A stretch of DNA of 15,256 nt from Nitrospinota bacterium (GTDB taxonomy: Bacteria > Nitrospinota > Nitrospinia > UBA9942): NCBI GenBank assembly GCA_016234205.1, contig JACRGN010000111.1, positions 1 to 15,256 of the forward strand, given 5' to 3'. This document shows positions 6,784-13,831 of the stretch, piece by piece. Below the pieces are notes generated by a model. It saw only the letters and a program-made list of their open reading frames with translations. It searched no databases and was not told the origin of the DNA. The translations under genes were made by a program, and so were the position numbers. Numbering within the stretch: the first letter of the stretch is position 1; each line of letters begins with the position of its first letter.

Positions 6784-7870
6784 ATTTCTTTAATATCTCC
6801 TCTGGTGGTTTAAGTTTGACCTTTAAATCCGATTTTTTTGATATGCTTTCTATCTTAGACAAATTTAACTTACCTATCTTATTCCCGGACATCATTGTAA
6901 ACCATACATTTCCTTTTACATCTGCAACTATAGCCAGTGGTTGGCTATCTTTAGTAGTGATGTTATATTCTGTAAAAAATTCTGAATCAGGGTCAAATTT
7001 TACAATCTTATTTTCATACCTCAATGCAAGCCAGATGTTACCTCCTTTATCAATAGCAAGACGCTGCGCCCCCTTTGTCCCTGGAATCGGGAAGTCTTTG
7101 AATTCGCCTGTGGCAGGATTAAGTCTTACCAGCTTTTTATCTTTTAGCCTGCAAAACCATACATTCCCTTTTGAATCAAGGACAGTACCTATAGGCATAC
7201 TCATCGCTGGTTTTATTTCATACTCCTTAAATTTGCCGCTTTCCTGATTTAACATTCCAATCTTGTTCCCCCCCTTTTCCACAAACCATATATTGCCTCC
7301 TGAATCACAGACGATGCCTGATGACTGGCTCATTGGAGTTGGAATATCATACGATTTGAATTTTTTATTTGATGGGGTAAATTTGGTTATCTTATTTCTA
7401 TTCCACTCCACAAACCATACATTGCCCTTTGAATCTAAGGATATAGAGGCGGGATTGCTTTCCGGAACAGGGAGGTCAAACTCCTCAAATTTTAATGCCC
7501 GTGTATTAAACTTCCCGATTTGATTTCCTTCCTGCTCTGTGAACCAAAGGTTATTATCTTTGTCTATTGTCATATCTGTGGTCTCACTCTTAGTTGTAGT
7601 TATCTCAAATTCTTCAAAGATATTTTTTGAAGGGTCTAACCTCCCAATCTTATTTGCAGCATATTCCAAGACCCATACGATACCAGAACGGTCTACAGCA
7701 ATATCAGTCGGAGAACTTAAAGGGGTAGGAATGGGAAATTCTTCAAAAGGGGTCTCTTCGGAGGCAAATGCAGGACAAGATGCAAGATGCAAGATGCAAG
7801 ATGCAAGAAATACAATAAAAAGCTTTAAACTTGTAACTTGTAACTTGAAACTTGAAACTTTTTTTCTCAT
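6782..7870 (-). CDS. Exported Vgb-like beta-propeller protein 2
   Basis: This is a 362-residue Sec-exported protein. Residues 1-37 are a signal peptide ending CPAFA, and the rest is about seven repeats of the form GNxWFxExxxNKIGxxxxxxxxFxEYxIPTPxSxPxGI. That is the streptogramin lyase (virginiamycin B lyase, Vgb) repeat, which builds a seven-bladed propeller. Vgb itself is a cytoplasmic antibiotic lyase of about 300 residues, so an exported version next to respiratory genes more likely binds a ligand or partner protein. The start overlaps the stop of the upstream paralogue as ATGA, implying translational coupling. The signal peptide is encoded by two heptamer arrays (7776-7862). There is no TM anchor, so it should be free in the periplasm or outside the cell. 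Confidence 0.85.
   Translation of the reverse strand: MRKKVSSFKLQVTSLKLFIVFLASCILHLASCPAFASEETPFEEFPIPTPLSSPTDIAVDRSGIVWVLEYAANKIGRLDPSKNIFEEFEITTTKSETTDMTIDKDNNLWFTEQEGNQIGKFNTRALKFEEFDLPVPESNPASISLDSKGNVWFVEWNRNKITKFTPSNKKFKSYDIPTPMSQSSGIVCDSGGNIWFVEKGGNKIGMLNQESGKFKEYEIKPAMSMPIGTVLDSKGNVWFCRLKDKKLVRLNPATGEFKDFPIPGTKGAQRLAIDKGGNIWLALRYENKIVKFDPDSEFFTEYNITTKDSQPLAIVADVKGNVWFTMMSGNKIGKLNLSKIESISKKSDLKVKLKPPEEILKK
7776..7862. repeat. Two heptamer arrays encoding a signal peptide
   Basis: Four CAAGATG heptads (from 7776) and four AACTTGT/AACTTGA heptads (7828-7855) flank a short unique centre. Both lie inside the gene above and supply the signal-peptide stretches LASCILHLASC and SFKLQVTSLKL. 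Confidence 0.8.
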
Positions 7871-9171
7871 GCCCTTTTCTTCTTAACAAAAACCAAAGCT
7901 GATATGACAACCACTATAAGCAAGATACCTGATACATAAACCCATAAAGGCACTTTATTAACTACTGCCGATCCCTGCCCACCTTCTGCCTCTCCTTTAT
8001 TGCCCTCTGAGTGTTCATGCTTGTGTGCTGCAGGAATATCTGGGACGGAAGAAATAACTACTTGTGCAATCTTGTTTGCTCCTCTCTCATGCTCGGTGAA
8101 CCATATATCCCCTTTTGAATCTATAGCCAGATGCATAGGCTGGGAATTTATTGTCGGTATGTCAAACTCGTTAAATGATGCAGATTGCAGCTCAAAGTAG
8201 CCTATTTTATTCAGCATATCATCTATATACCACAGCCTCCCCTTTTTATCAAATATTATACTCTGCGGAACGCTGTTATAACCGGGGAGCATTGCCTCAC
8301 TCATCATACCCGTTGACGGAACAAGCATTGTAACCTTGTGGCTGTGAAGCTGTGAAAACCATATATTTTTTAAGCTGTCAATCAATATATTGCCCGGCCG
8401 GCTTAGAGGAGTAACTATCGGAAATACCTTATAGGTTTTGGTCTTTGGGTTAAACCTCCCTATCTCATTCATTGCTATGTCGCTAATCCAGATGTTGTCT
8501 TCTGCATCTACAGCAATGCCTGCAGGATGACTATTGGTTTTAAGGTCATATTCAACAACCTTCTTTATCTTAAAGTCAAGCTTCCCAATTTTACCGCCAT
8601 TCCATTCTACAAACCACACATTACCCTCTGAATCCAATGCCAAGTCATTGGGACTACTATTTGGACTTGGTATATCATATTCTACAAATTTTTCTGTGGC
8701 CGGATCAAAACTGCCGATTTTATTGCCGATTTGCTCCACAAACCATAACCTGTCATTTTTGTCTATAATAATAGCACCCGGACTGCCAAGAGACACATCA
8801 TAAACCTCTTTTGGAGGGGTTTTATTACTGGGGGAATATTTCCAATCGCTCTTTGGCAGTGATGCCGTAGATGTTATCTGATATTCCTTGAAGGACTGAT
8901 TTACAGGGTCAAATTTAACTATCTTATTTGTAACCTGTGCTGTAAACCAGATTTTATCCTTTGAATCTACCGTTATACCAAAGGGATGACTATAGGGGGT
9001 TGGGATTACATATTCATTAATGACAGGTCCCTCACCTGTTTTTGAAGTGGCAGCAGGTGTGGTATCTCCATGCATACTATGCTGTCCCTGCTCATCTCCA
9101 GTAGATATATTAACGAGCAGGTATAAGAACAGAAATGTAAACAATAAAAAGATTTTTTTAAAAGGATTCAT
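7867..9171 (-). CDS. Membrane-anchored Vgb-like beta-propeller protein 1
   Basis: This is a 434-residue protein with an N-terminal signal peptide (1 to about 25), a short polar stretch rich in His, Gly and Thr, about seven Vgb-type blades (55-370), a His/Glu/Gly-rich linker (KHEHSEGNKGEAEGG) and a C-terminal TM helix (about 408-428) followed by KKKRA. The propeller therefore faces the periplasm and is tethered to the inner membrane. Blade signatures are clear, for example RLWFVEQIGNKIGSFDP (141-157) and DIWFTEHERGANKIAQ (355-370). It lies 45 bases after the cytochrome b/c gene and overlaps its soluble paralogue. A role in assembling or supplying electrons to the respiratory proteins is inference; lyase activity is not supported by context. 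The leader contains only heptamer repeats and no Shine-Dalgarno. Confidence 0.85.
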   Translation of the reverse strand: MNPFKKIFLLFTFLFLYLLVNISTGDEQGQHSMHGDTTPAATSKTGEGPVINEYVIPTPYSHPFGITVDSKDKIWFTAQVTNKIVKFDPVNQSFKEYQITSTASLPKSDWKYSPSNKTPPKEVYDVSLGSPGAIIIDKNDRLWFVEQIGNKIGSFDPATEKFVEYDIPSPNSSPNDLALDSEGNVWFVEWNGGKIGKLDFKIKKVVEYDLKTNSHPAGIAVDAEDNIWISDIAMNEIGRFNPKTKTYKVFPIVTPLSRPGNILIDSLKNIWFSQLHSHKVTMLVPSTGMMSEAMLPGYNSVPQSIIFDKKGRLWYIDDMLNKIGYFELQSASFNEFDIPTINSQPMHLAIDSKGDIWFTEHERGANKIAQVVISSVPDIPAAHKHEHSEGNKGEAEGGQGSAVVNKVPLWVYVSGILLIVVVISALVFVKKKRA

Positions 9172-9180
9172 TTAATTATT

Positions 9181-9215
9181 TGAAATTTGAAATTTGAGAT
9201 TTGAGATTTAAAATT
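9181..9215. repeat. Five-unit TGAAATT heptamer array
   Basis: The units are TGAAATT, TGAAATT, TGAGATT, TGAGATT and TAAAATT with no gap. The array fills the interval between the stop of the cytochrome gene and the ATG of the first Vgb-like gene, taking the place where a ribosome binding site would be expected. Confidence 0.85.
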
Positions 9216-9216
9216 G

Positions 9217-9924
9217 CTACCATGTAAATGTCGGTTCATACATATGACGCATCTGCCAGTTGGCATCTTTATATGTTTCTGCTCCGGCAAAGTCATAAGT
9301 TTTTTCCCCTGTTGTTTCATCAATACTTACCATCTTCCCTGCCTTATATTTAGCACTCTTTATCTGCCCTGCCCTGTCAACTTTATAATATTCCGCTACA
9401 TTCACCGGCGGCAGTGCCTGTCTAACCCCCATAGCTGAGTTATGACATGCATCACATCCATATAATTTTGCCTGATGACCGCTCTTAAATACAAGAAGGG
9501 CAATAAATATTGCTATCAACAGGACTGGAGAATTGAGCATTAATTTTCTAAAAAAACTCATAGGCTTGATAACTTCACTATCAGGATTTTCTACCCTTGC
9601 ACCTTTTCTTGATAAAAATGGAATCCGTATAAAGGGAAGCATGATAAGAAATAACATAAAAATGATTGGCACAATTGCTATATAAGAGAGGAGGTGTTTA
9701 TATCCGCCCGTAAAATACCAGAATGGCTGCCAGAGCAAGAGAAAATACCACTCAGGTCCGGGTATATTCATCCCGTCGTCAGGACCAGGAATAATGGCAG
9801 GTGCATCATCTGGAATCTGAAATTTGTTTGCCAAAATGACTACAACAATGAATATTAAAATTGCCATTGACCCTGCCTTCAGGACATGATGGGGCCACCA
9901 AGTTTTTTGTTTTTTTTCAGCCAT
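9217..9924 (-). CDS. Cytochrome b6f-type subunit IV fused to monohaem cytochrome c
   Basis: This is a 235-residue inner-membrane protein. Residues 1-100 correspond to the C-terminal part of cytochrome b / subunit IV, with TM helices at about 17-33 and 75-98 and the quinol-oxidation motif PEWY (57-60) in GPEWYFLLLWQPFWY. A third TM helix (about 129-147) is followed by a periplasmic c-type domain with one haem site, CDACH (157-161). The final Met-rich segment (NWQMRHM) could supply an axial ligand. This split b6 plus subunit-IV/cyt-c arrangement is known from menaquinol:cytochrome c reductases. With the b6 gene upstream it forms the quinol-oxidising module that I infer feeds the NosZ-like enzyme. 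The start is ATG, with GGAGG about 8 bases upstream. Confidence 0.92.
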   Translation of the reverse strand: MAEKKQKTWWPHHVLKAGSMAILIFIVVVILANKFQIPDDAPAIIPGPDDGMNIPGPEWYFLLLWQPFWYFTGGYKHLLSYIAIVPIIFMLFLIMLPFIRIPFLSRKGARVENPDSEVIKPMSFFRKLMLNSPVLLIAIFIALLVFKSGHQAKLYGCDACHNSAMGVRQALPPVNVAEYYKVDRAGQIKSAKYKAGKMVSIDETTGEKTYDFAGAETYKDANWQMRHMYEPTFTW

Positions 9925-9966
9925 TACTTTATCCTCCTTTTAAATAAATCTGAACAAAAAATTCAT

Positions 9967-10150
9967 GAAACCACAGATTAACACAGATGACAGCAATGCT
10001 GTCATTCTGAGGGCGAAGCCCGAAGCTTGTCCTGAGCGTAAGCGAAGGAACTCTATGAGATTCTTCACTTCGTTCAGAATGACCCTGCGGGTCAGATTCC
10101 TCGCTTCGCTCGGAATGACATTTCTTTTAAATCTGTGAAATCTATGGTTA
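9967..10150. repeat. Nested repeats filling the gap between the two cytochrome b genes
   Basis: The outer arms GAAACCACAGATTAACACAG (9967-9986) and AAATCTGTGAAATCTATGGT (10129-10148) belong to the same palindromic family as the element at 3472. Between them sit two modules with GTCATTC ends: 10001-10084 (GTCATTCTGAG to TTCAGAATGAC) and 10085-10119 (ending GGAATGAC). GTCATTCTGAGCGAAG-like palindromes are dispersed repeats in many environmental bacteria. ATGACAGCA-A-TGCTGTCAT (9988-10006) is a further 9-bp dyad at the junction. No ORF is present. Confidence 0.75.
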
Positions 10151-10182
10151 AATTTTACAATTTCCTTAATTTTGATTTCTCT

Positions 10183-10806
10183 TTATAATGGTTCTGCTAT
10201 GCCTAATTTCCTTACCATCCTAAGATGAAAAATTAGCAGAAACAATACAATGGCAGGGAGTATCCAAACATGAACAACAAAACTCTTACCTACCGAAAAT
10301 GCTAATATTAAAGGTTCTATCAGATACTGACCAATTACCGGAATTGTCCCTATCCAATCTGCCCATACAACCAATTCCCAGTAACTCCTCCAATCCCATG
10401 GAAGTATAATTCCTGACACTGTAAAAAGAAGCATCAGCAAAAAAAGCAATATACCTGACCACCAGTTCAGCTCCCTCGGACTTTTATATGCCCGTCTTGT
10501 AATAACATTTACTGTATGAATAAAGAGAAAAGCAACTATCAGGGTTGCACTCCAGCGGTGCATGTTCCTTATTAATCCTCCATAAGGAATACTATTGCAA
10601 AGATATTTTACACTATCCTGTGCCTTTTCTGCAATTGGAACATAAAAAAACATCATGAATACACCTGAAAAGACTTGAAGAACTAACAGAAAAAATGCCA
10701 GTCCCCCGAAACATATCCAGAAATTTGCATGTGCGGGTATTGGATATTTTAACTGCTTTTCAATTAAATCTTTGATGCCTGTTCTTTCATTTAACCATTT
10801 AATCAT
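10183..10806 (-). CDS. Cytochrome b6-type subunit of a quinol:cytochrome c reductase
   Basis: This is a 207-residue protein with four TM helices and the two haem b pairs: His83/His97 (14 apart) and His169/His184 (15 apart, the b6-type rather than mitochondrial bc1 spacing). The Qo-side motif appears as LPWDWRSYW (135-143). HANFWICFGGLA (26-37) aligns with HVNIFYCLGGLT of cyanobacterial cytochrome b6, so Cys32 matches the cysteine that covalently holds haem c_i (c_n). It ends LRMVRKLGIAEPL, as b6 proteins do. The start is ATG with GAGGAG 6 bases upstream. It lies 54 bases after the lipoprotein gene and before its partner subunit IV, from which it is separated by a 258-base gap full of repeats. 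No Rieske protein gene is in the window. Confidence 0.93.
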   Translation of the reverse strand: MIKWLNERTGIKDLIEKQLKYPIPAHANFWICFGGLAFFLLVLQVFSGVFMMFFYVPIAEKAQDSVKYLCNSIPYGGLIRNMHRWSATLIVAFLFIHTVNVITRRAYKSPRELNWWSGILLFLLMLLFTVSGIILPWDWRSYWELVVWADWIGTIPVIGQYLIEPLILAFSVGKSFVVHVWILPAIVLFLLIFHLRMVRKLGIAEPL

Positions 10807-10860
10807 GACATTCTCCTCTTCATGCCTGATTGCTCAGATTTAACAACCATTTAATTACTT

Positions 10861-11319
10861 TCATCCCTCTTTTTTAAAACTCTCTTCATCTTTTGTCTCA
10901 GCCATAAAGTCTATTTTCCACCTTTTTTCCTTCTCATCAAGAATTAGATGGGTCTGACTCTTTGATACAAATGGACTGCCTAAAACAGAGGGTATGGTAT
11001 ATTCAACTGTTACCCTTGCAATTATATTTCCCTTAGCATCTTTTTTATTTGATATTGAGCTATCCAAGATTTTTATCTTTGTTTCAGGGTCATACTGCTC
11101 TGTCCATCGCATAAATGTAGCTTCTTCAATGGTTCCATATTTTGTACTTATCAACTTATGAGCCTCTGCGGCTGGAGACTTACCTTTCTGGGACAGCAAA
11201 AAGTAGAATCTTTTAACCACCTCTTCCGGGGGTTCTTTCGGTAAATCAGCCTGAGACCAGCTGCACCCTATTAAACCCGAAATTAAAACTGTCAGCACTA
11301 CTAAAAGATTTTTTTTCAT
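10861..11319 (-). CDS. NTF2-like (DUF4878-type) lipoprotein
   Basis: This is a 152-residue lipoprotein. MKKNLLVVLTVLISGLIGC is a clean lipoprotein signal with the modified Cys at 19. The remainder (VVKRFYFLLSQ...HKLISTKYG...WTEQYDP...WKIDF) looks like the cone-shaped NTF2-like/DUF4878 fold; the call is tentative. The frame is open to an earlier ATG at 11367, giving 16 extra residues. I prefer 11319 because the signal peptide begins there and a candidate transcription start near 11352 would lie inside the longer version. Neither start has a good Shine-Dalgarno. As the first gene of the cytochrome b unit it could be an accessory or assembly factor, but its function is unknown. Confidence 0.78.
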   Translation of the reverse strand: MKKNLLVVLTVLISGLIGCSWSQADLPKEPPEEVVKRFYFLLSQKGKSPAAEAHKLISTKYGTIEEATFMRWTEQYDPETKIKILDSSISNKKDAKGNIIARVTVEYTIPSVLGSPFVSKSQTHLILDEKEKRWKIDFMAETKDEESFKKEG

Positions 11320-11358
11320 AAGTGCAAAACTTTTATTTAGCTGCGAATGAACATCTAA

Positions 11359-11402
11359 ATGATACATCCGTCAGATACAATATATATGATTTACATCATA
11401 TA
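11359..11402 (-). promoter_or_regulatory. FNR/CRP-family-like operator and promoter of the cytochrome b unit
   Basis: TATATGAT-TTAC-ATCATATA (11383-11402) is a perfect inverted repeat with 8-base arms. Its core TGAT-N4-ATCA matches the FNR/DNR/CRP half-site arrangement (TTGAT-N4-ATCAA). TATCAT (11364-11359 on the minus strand) lies where the -10 box of a promoter with the activator centred near -41 should be. The predicted start near 11352 leaves about a 30-base leader to the ATG at 11319. This suggests oxygen- or nitrogen-oxide-dependent control, but the regulator itself is not in the window. Confidence 0.45.
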
Positions 11403-11468
11403 ATATTGTTTTATGTTAATTCTCAGCCAAACAAATGCAAGTAATTTAAAATATATCATCCATGCATA

Positions 11469-11500
11469 AAAGGGGTTAGGATTTGACTCCTAACCCCTTT
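11469..11500 (-). terminator. Hairpin terminator after the NosZ-like gene
   Basis: AAAGGGGTTAGG and CCTAACCCCTTT form a perfect 12-bp stem with an 8-base loop, followed on the minus strand by a short T run (TTTT, then ATG). It lies 34 bases past the NosZ-like stop and separates that unit from the cytochrome b unit. Confidence 0.75.
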
Positions 11501-11534
11501 CATTTAAACTGCCTTGAAGCTTAAACCCATGAAA

Positions 11535-13331
11535 TTATAACGCAGGCTCATTACCCTCTTTCAGAGTATTCAACAGCCTATTACCGCCTGTGATAAATTC
11601 TCTTTCTGACGGATCAGAAACCTGATATTCAAGCTTTGAAATCTCATCATAATCACCAACGGAGAGTGATGCTGTTCCTCCCGGTGGGTCAACAAAGAAT
11701 GTCCCTCTCATTTCAAGGTGCAACGGTCCGCAGAACTGCTGGCAGTAGAACTCAAATTCGCCAGCCATATCGGCAACAAATTCTCCTACCGCTGACATGC
11801 CCCTTACTCCGTCTAACCTCGTTTTCTGACCATAATATCCTGCTGGTAAGAATCCCATAGTAACATCAGGGTTCTTTGTAAGACCTGCCGCCTTATCAAT
11901 GTTTGTAAGGATTATTCTTACCTTTGCACCCTTTTTAACATGGATAAACCTCGGGATATAACCATAGCTGAATGCCTTTACCCTTACTACTGTGACATCG
12001 CCTTCCTGGGTTACACCTGGCTTTCCATCATCCCTCGGGATAAAATATCTCTTTGCAGCGGCAAGATGGATTGGTTCTAATGACGGCCTTTTTGTCAGTC
12101 CTTTGCCTGGAACTTTCTCGTCAAAGTTGACCTTTACATCCCCCAGCTCATAACCCTTGGCAAACAAGTCACCGCCTGTACCTGTATTCCATCTCTGGAT
12201 AGTGGTAGAGAATATCTGCCTGCCTTCATGCGGCTCTCCATTTATAGGAACAATTTTTACAGTCTTTCCATAGGTTGGGGAGAGCTCATCAATATCCTGC
12301 TCCTCAAAGTTAATCGCAAATACTATACCTGTTGGGTTGAAGAGACCTGTGGAGAACTTATTCTGGGAGACATAGTAATGATTGTCCGGTGCAATGGAAT
12401 TGTGTCCCACCCTGTAGTGGATTGGGAACTCGTCAACCATCTGCATTCTACCAAGGTCAACCTTACAGGTTGAGTCAGAAACGAAGCTGCTTATATAGTT
12501 ATACTTTCCAAAGTTATCAGGCTGATTGTGGAGCGGGCCTGCACCAACTGGAATAACTCTATGAACCTTTAACTGTCTGACATCAATAACAGACTGAGTT
12601 GCAGAAAGCTTATCACAAACTACAGCCCATCTGTTCGTTGGTAAAAAGTTGGTTCCATGCGGGTTCTTACCGACAGGGATTTCCTTTATAAATTTAAAGG
12701 GGTCCTGACTGAAGACCATAACCGCACTGTGATAATAGTTACCTGAAAATACATATTTCCCGTCCTTGCTTGCATCAGGATAGTCAGGTGCGCTTGGCGC
12801 CGGCGGCACATCAATAACTGTTGTTGCACCATCAGCTACCCTCATCTTTGCCATCTTGCCTGAAAGCTCGCCTGTCAGGAATATATATTTACCATTCGGG
12901 CTCATTGCTGCTGAGTGGTGAATACCAAATGGTTTTGGATTTGCAAGAATCCTCTCTGCAAAACCTGTTTGTAAATTTAACTCTATAACTGCATCTGCAC
13001 CCTTATCAGATACCCAGAGATACTTTCCATCAGGTGTTCCGTTGTTGTTACCTGCATTGGAACCGCTGAACGGGAAGTTATGCATATCAACACCCATCTT
13101 GATATACCTGTATGGCTTCATACTTGGGATACCGATAACACCAATATTCCCGTCATGTCCGCCAGCCTCATAGAGCATTGCATAGTCTCTCAGAGGTGTG
13201 TCGCTGTCCTGAGGCGCTATTACCTGCCAATCCCTCTGGTCAGCAGGCGTAATCTCCGTCTTACGGGCTTCTGCTGTCCCTGCTAAAAATAATACTGCTA
13301 AAATTAAGGCTAAAAAGCCCTTTTTATTCAT
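11535..13331 (-). CDS. nosZ: Divergent Sec-exported nitrous oxide reductase (NosZ-like)
   Basis: This is a 598-residue periplasmic protein: Sec signal peptide (1-22, no twin-arginine), beta-propeller (about 45-420) and C-terminal cupredoxin (about 445-550). NosZ reduces N2O to N2 at a CuZ cluster held by seven propeller histidines, fed by CuA. Matched to canonical motifs, I see DMHN (His84, Asn85) for DxHH, IHHS (His138), NPHG (His225), GPLH (His268), HYRVGH (His310), NKFSTGLFNPTG and GEPHEG (His368). That is six of seven CuZ histidines, with Asn85 at the second His of the pair. The CuA loop CQQFCGPLHLEM keeps Cys530, Cys534, His538 and Met541, but the usual upstream His (DVTHGF) is Met492 in DVTMGF. 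The start is ATG with GGAGG 9 bases upstream. It lies 28 bases after the small secreted protein, in the same sigma-54 unit. It may belong to the recently described lactonase-type N2O reductases; that needs a tree. Confidence 0.85.
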   Translation of the reverse strand: MNKKGFLALILAVLFLAGTAEARKTEITPADQRDWQVIAPQDSDTPLRDYAMLYEAGGHDGNIGVIGIPSMKPYRYIKMGVDMHNFPFSGSNAGNNNGTPDGKYLWVSDKGADAVIELNLQTGFAERILANPKPFGIHHSAAMSPNGKYIFLTGELSGKMAKMRVADGATTVIDVPPAPSAPDYPDASKDGKYVFSGNYYHSAVMVFSQDPFKFIKEIPVGKNPHGTNFLPTNRWAVVCDKLSATQSVIDVRQLKVHRVIPVGAGPLHNQPDNFGKYNYISSFVSDSTCKVDLGRMQMVDEFPIHYRVGHNSIAPDNHYYVSQNKFSTGLFNPTGIVFAINFEEQDIDELSPTYGKTVKIVPINGEPHEGRQIFSTTIQRWNTGTGGDLFAKGYELGDVKVNFDEKVPGKGLTKRPSLEPIHLAAAKRYFIPRDDGKPGVTQEGDVTVVRVKAFSYGYIPRFIHVKKGAKVRIILTNIDKAAGLTKNPDVTMGFLPAGYYGQKTRLDGVRGMSAVGEFVADMAGEFEFYCQQFCGPLHLEMRGTFFVDPPGGTASLSVGDYDEISKLEYQVSDPSEREFITGGNRLLNTLKEGNEPAL

Positions 13332-13359
13332 TTATTTTCACCTCCATTCCCTTTTAAAA

Positions 13360-13779
13360 TCATGGCTCATGGCCAAAAAATACTCCCGCCTTTGCATCTG
13401 CCTCTAACCTCTTAACCATATAATCATCTGGATTCAGGATACTGATCTTTCTTGCCAGCCATTTTCCATCCTTTGGCCATCCATAGACATTTACGAGCGT
13501 TCCCTCTTTCAACTCAGCAAATTTCTTGAATGCACCTCTTTCTGATGGATCCTTTGTTGTCATTACCTGAATCTGACACTCATCCTGCATATTGAGCTTC
13601 CATGTCTTTGGGGTTTTCTCAAATTTCGTTGTAAGCTCAATTACCCTTGCACCCCTGTCAATCTTTGTGATTGTCCCGGTATATGATGTATCATCAATAA
13701 GAGACCCATCATACGCGAAGGCTATGCCACTGGAGAGAACAAACAATGAAACAACTATAATTGATAGATATTTTTTCAA
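13360..13779 (-). CDS. Small secreted protein, probable OB-fold, first gene of the NosZ-like operon
   Basis: This is a 139-residue Sec-exported protein: signal peptide MKKYLSIIVVSLFVLSSGIA ending FA, then a beta-rich domain (YTGTITKIDRGARVIELTT, then LKEGTLVNVYGWPKDGKWLA, then RKISIL) like the small OB-fold/DUF5666-type secreted domains. It has no conserved metal-ligand motif apart from one Cys (DECQIQV). The start choice matters. A GTG at 13788 gives three more residues, but GGAGG directly abuts it. The TTG at 13779 lies 8 bases from GGAGG and begins the signal peptide, so I use TTG. Position and the shared sigma-54 promoter suggest an accessory role for the NosZ-like enzyme, such as metal or partner binding; there is no direct evidence for that. 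Confidence 0.8.
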   Translation of the reverse strand: MKKYLSIIVVSLFVLSSGIAFAYDGSLIDDTSYTGTITKIDRGARVIELTTKFEKTPKTWKLNMQDECQIQVMTTKDPSERGAFKKFAELKEGTLVNVYGWPKDGKWLARKISILNPDDYMVKRLEADAKAGVFFGHEP

Positions 13780-13831
13780 ATTTTTCACCTCCTTTCGTTA
13801 TTAAAATTAGTGATTAACGGATATATAACTC

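Noticed and set aside
6816..7886. Three plus-strand ORFs opposite the second Vgb-like gene
   Set aside because: They repeat with the blade period (NHTFPFES-like motifs) because they are complements of the propeller repeats, not genes.
8000..8803. Plus-strand ORFs opposite the first Vgb-like gene
   Set aside because: They are antisense shadows of propeller blades with the same STNHTLP-type pattern.
7867..9171. Streptogramin resistance gene
   Set aside because: The blades resemble Vgb, but the protein is exported and membrane-anchored and sits in a respiratory cluster; lyase function is not supported.
13786..13788. GTG start for the small secreted protein
   Set aside because: GGAGG touches the GTG directly, leaving no spacing; the TTG three codons later has ideal spacing and begins the signal peptide.
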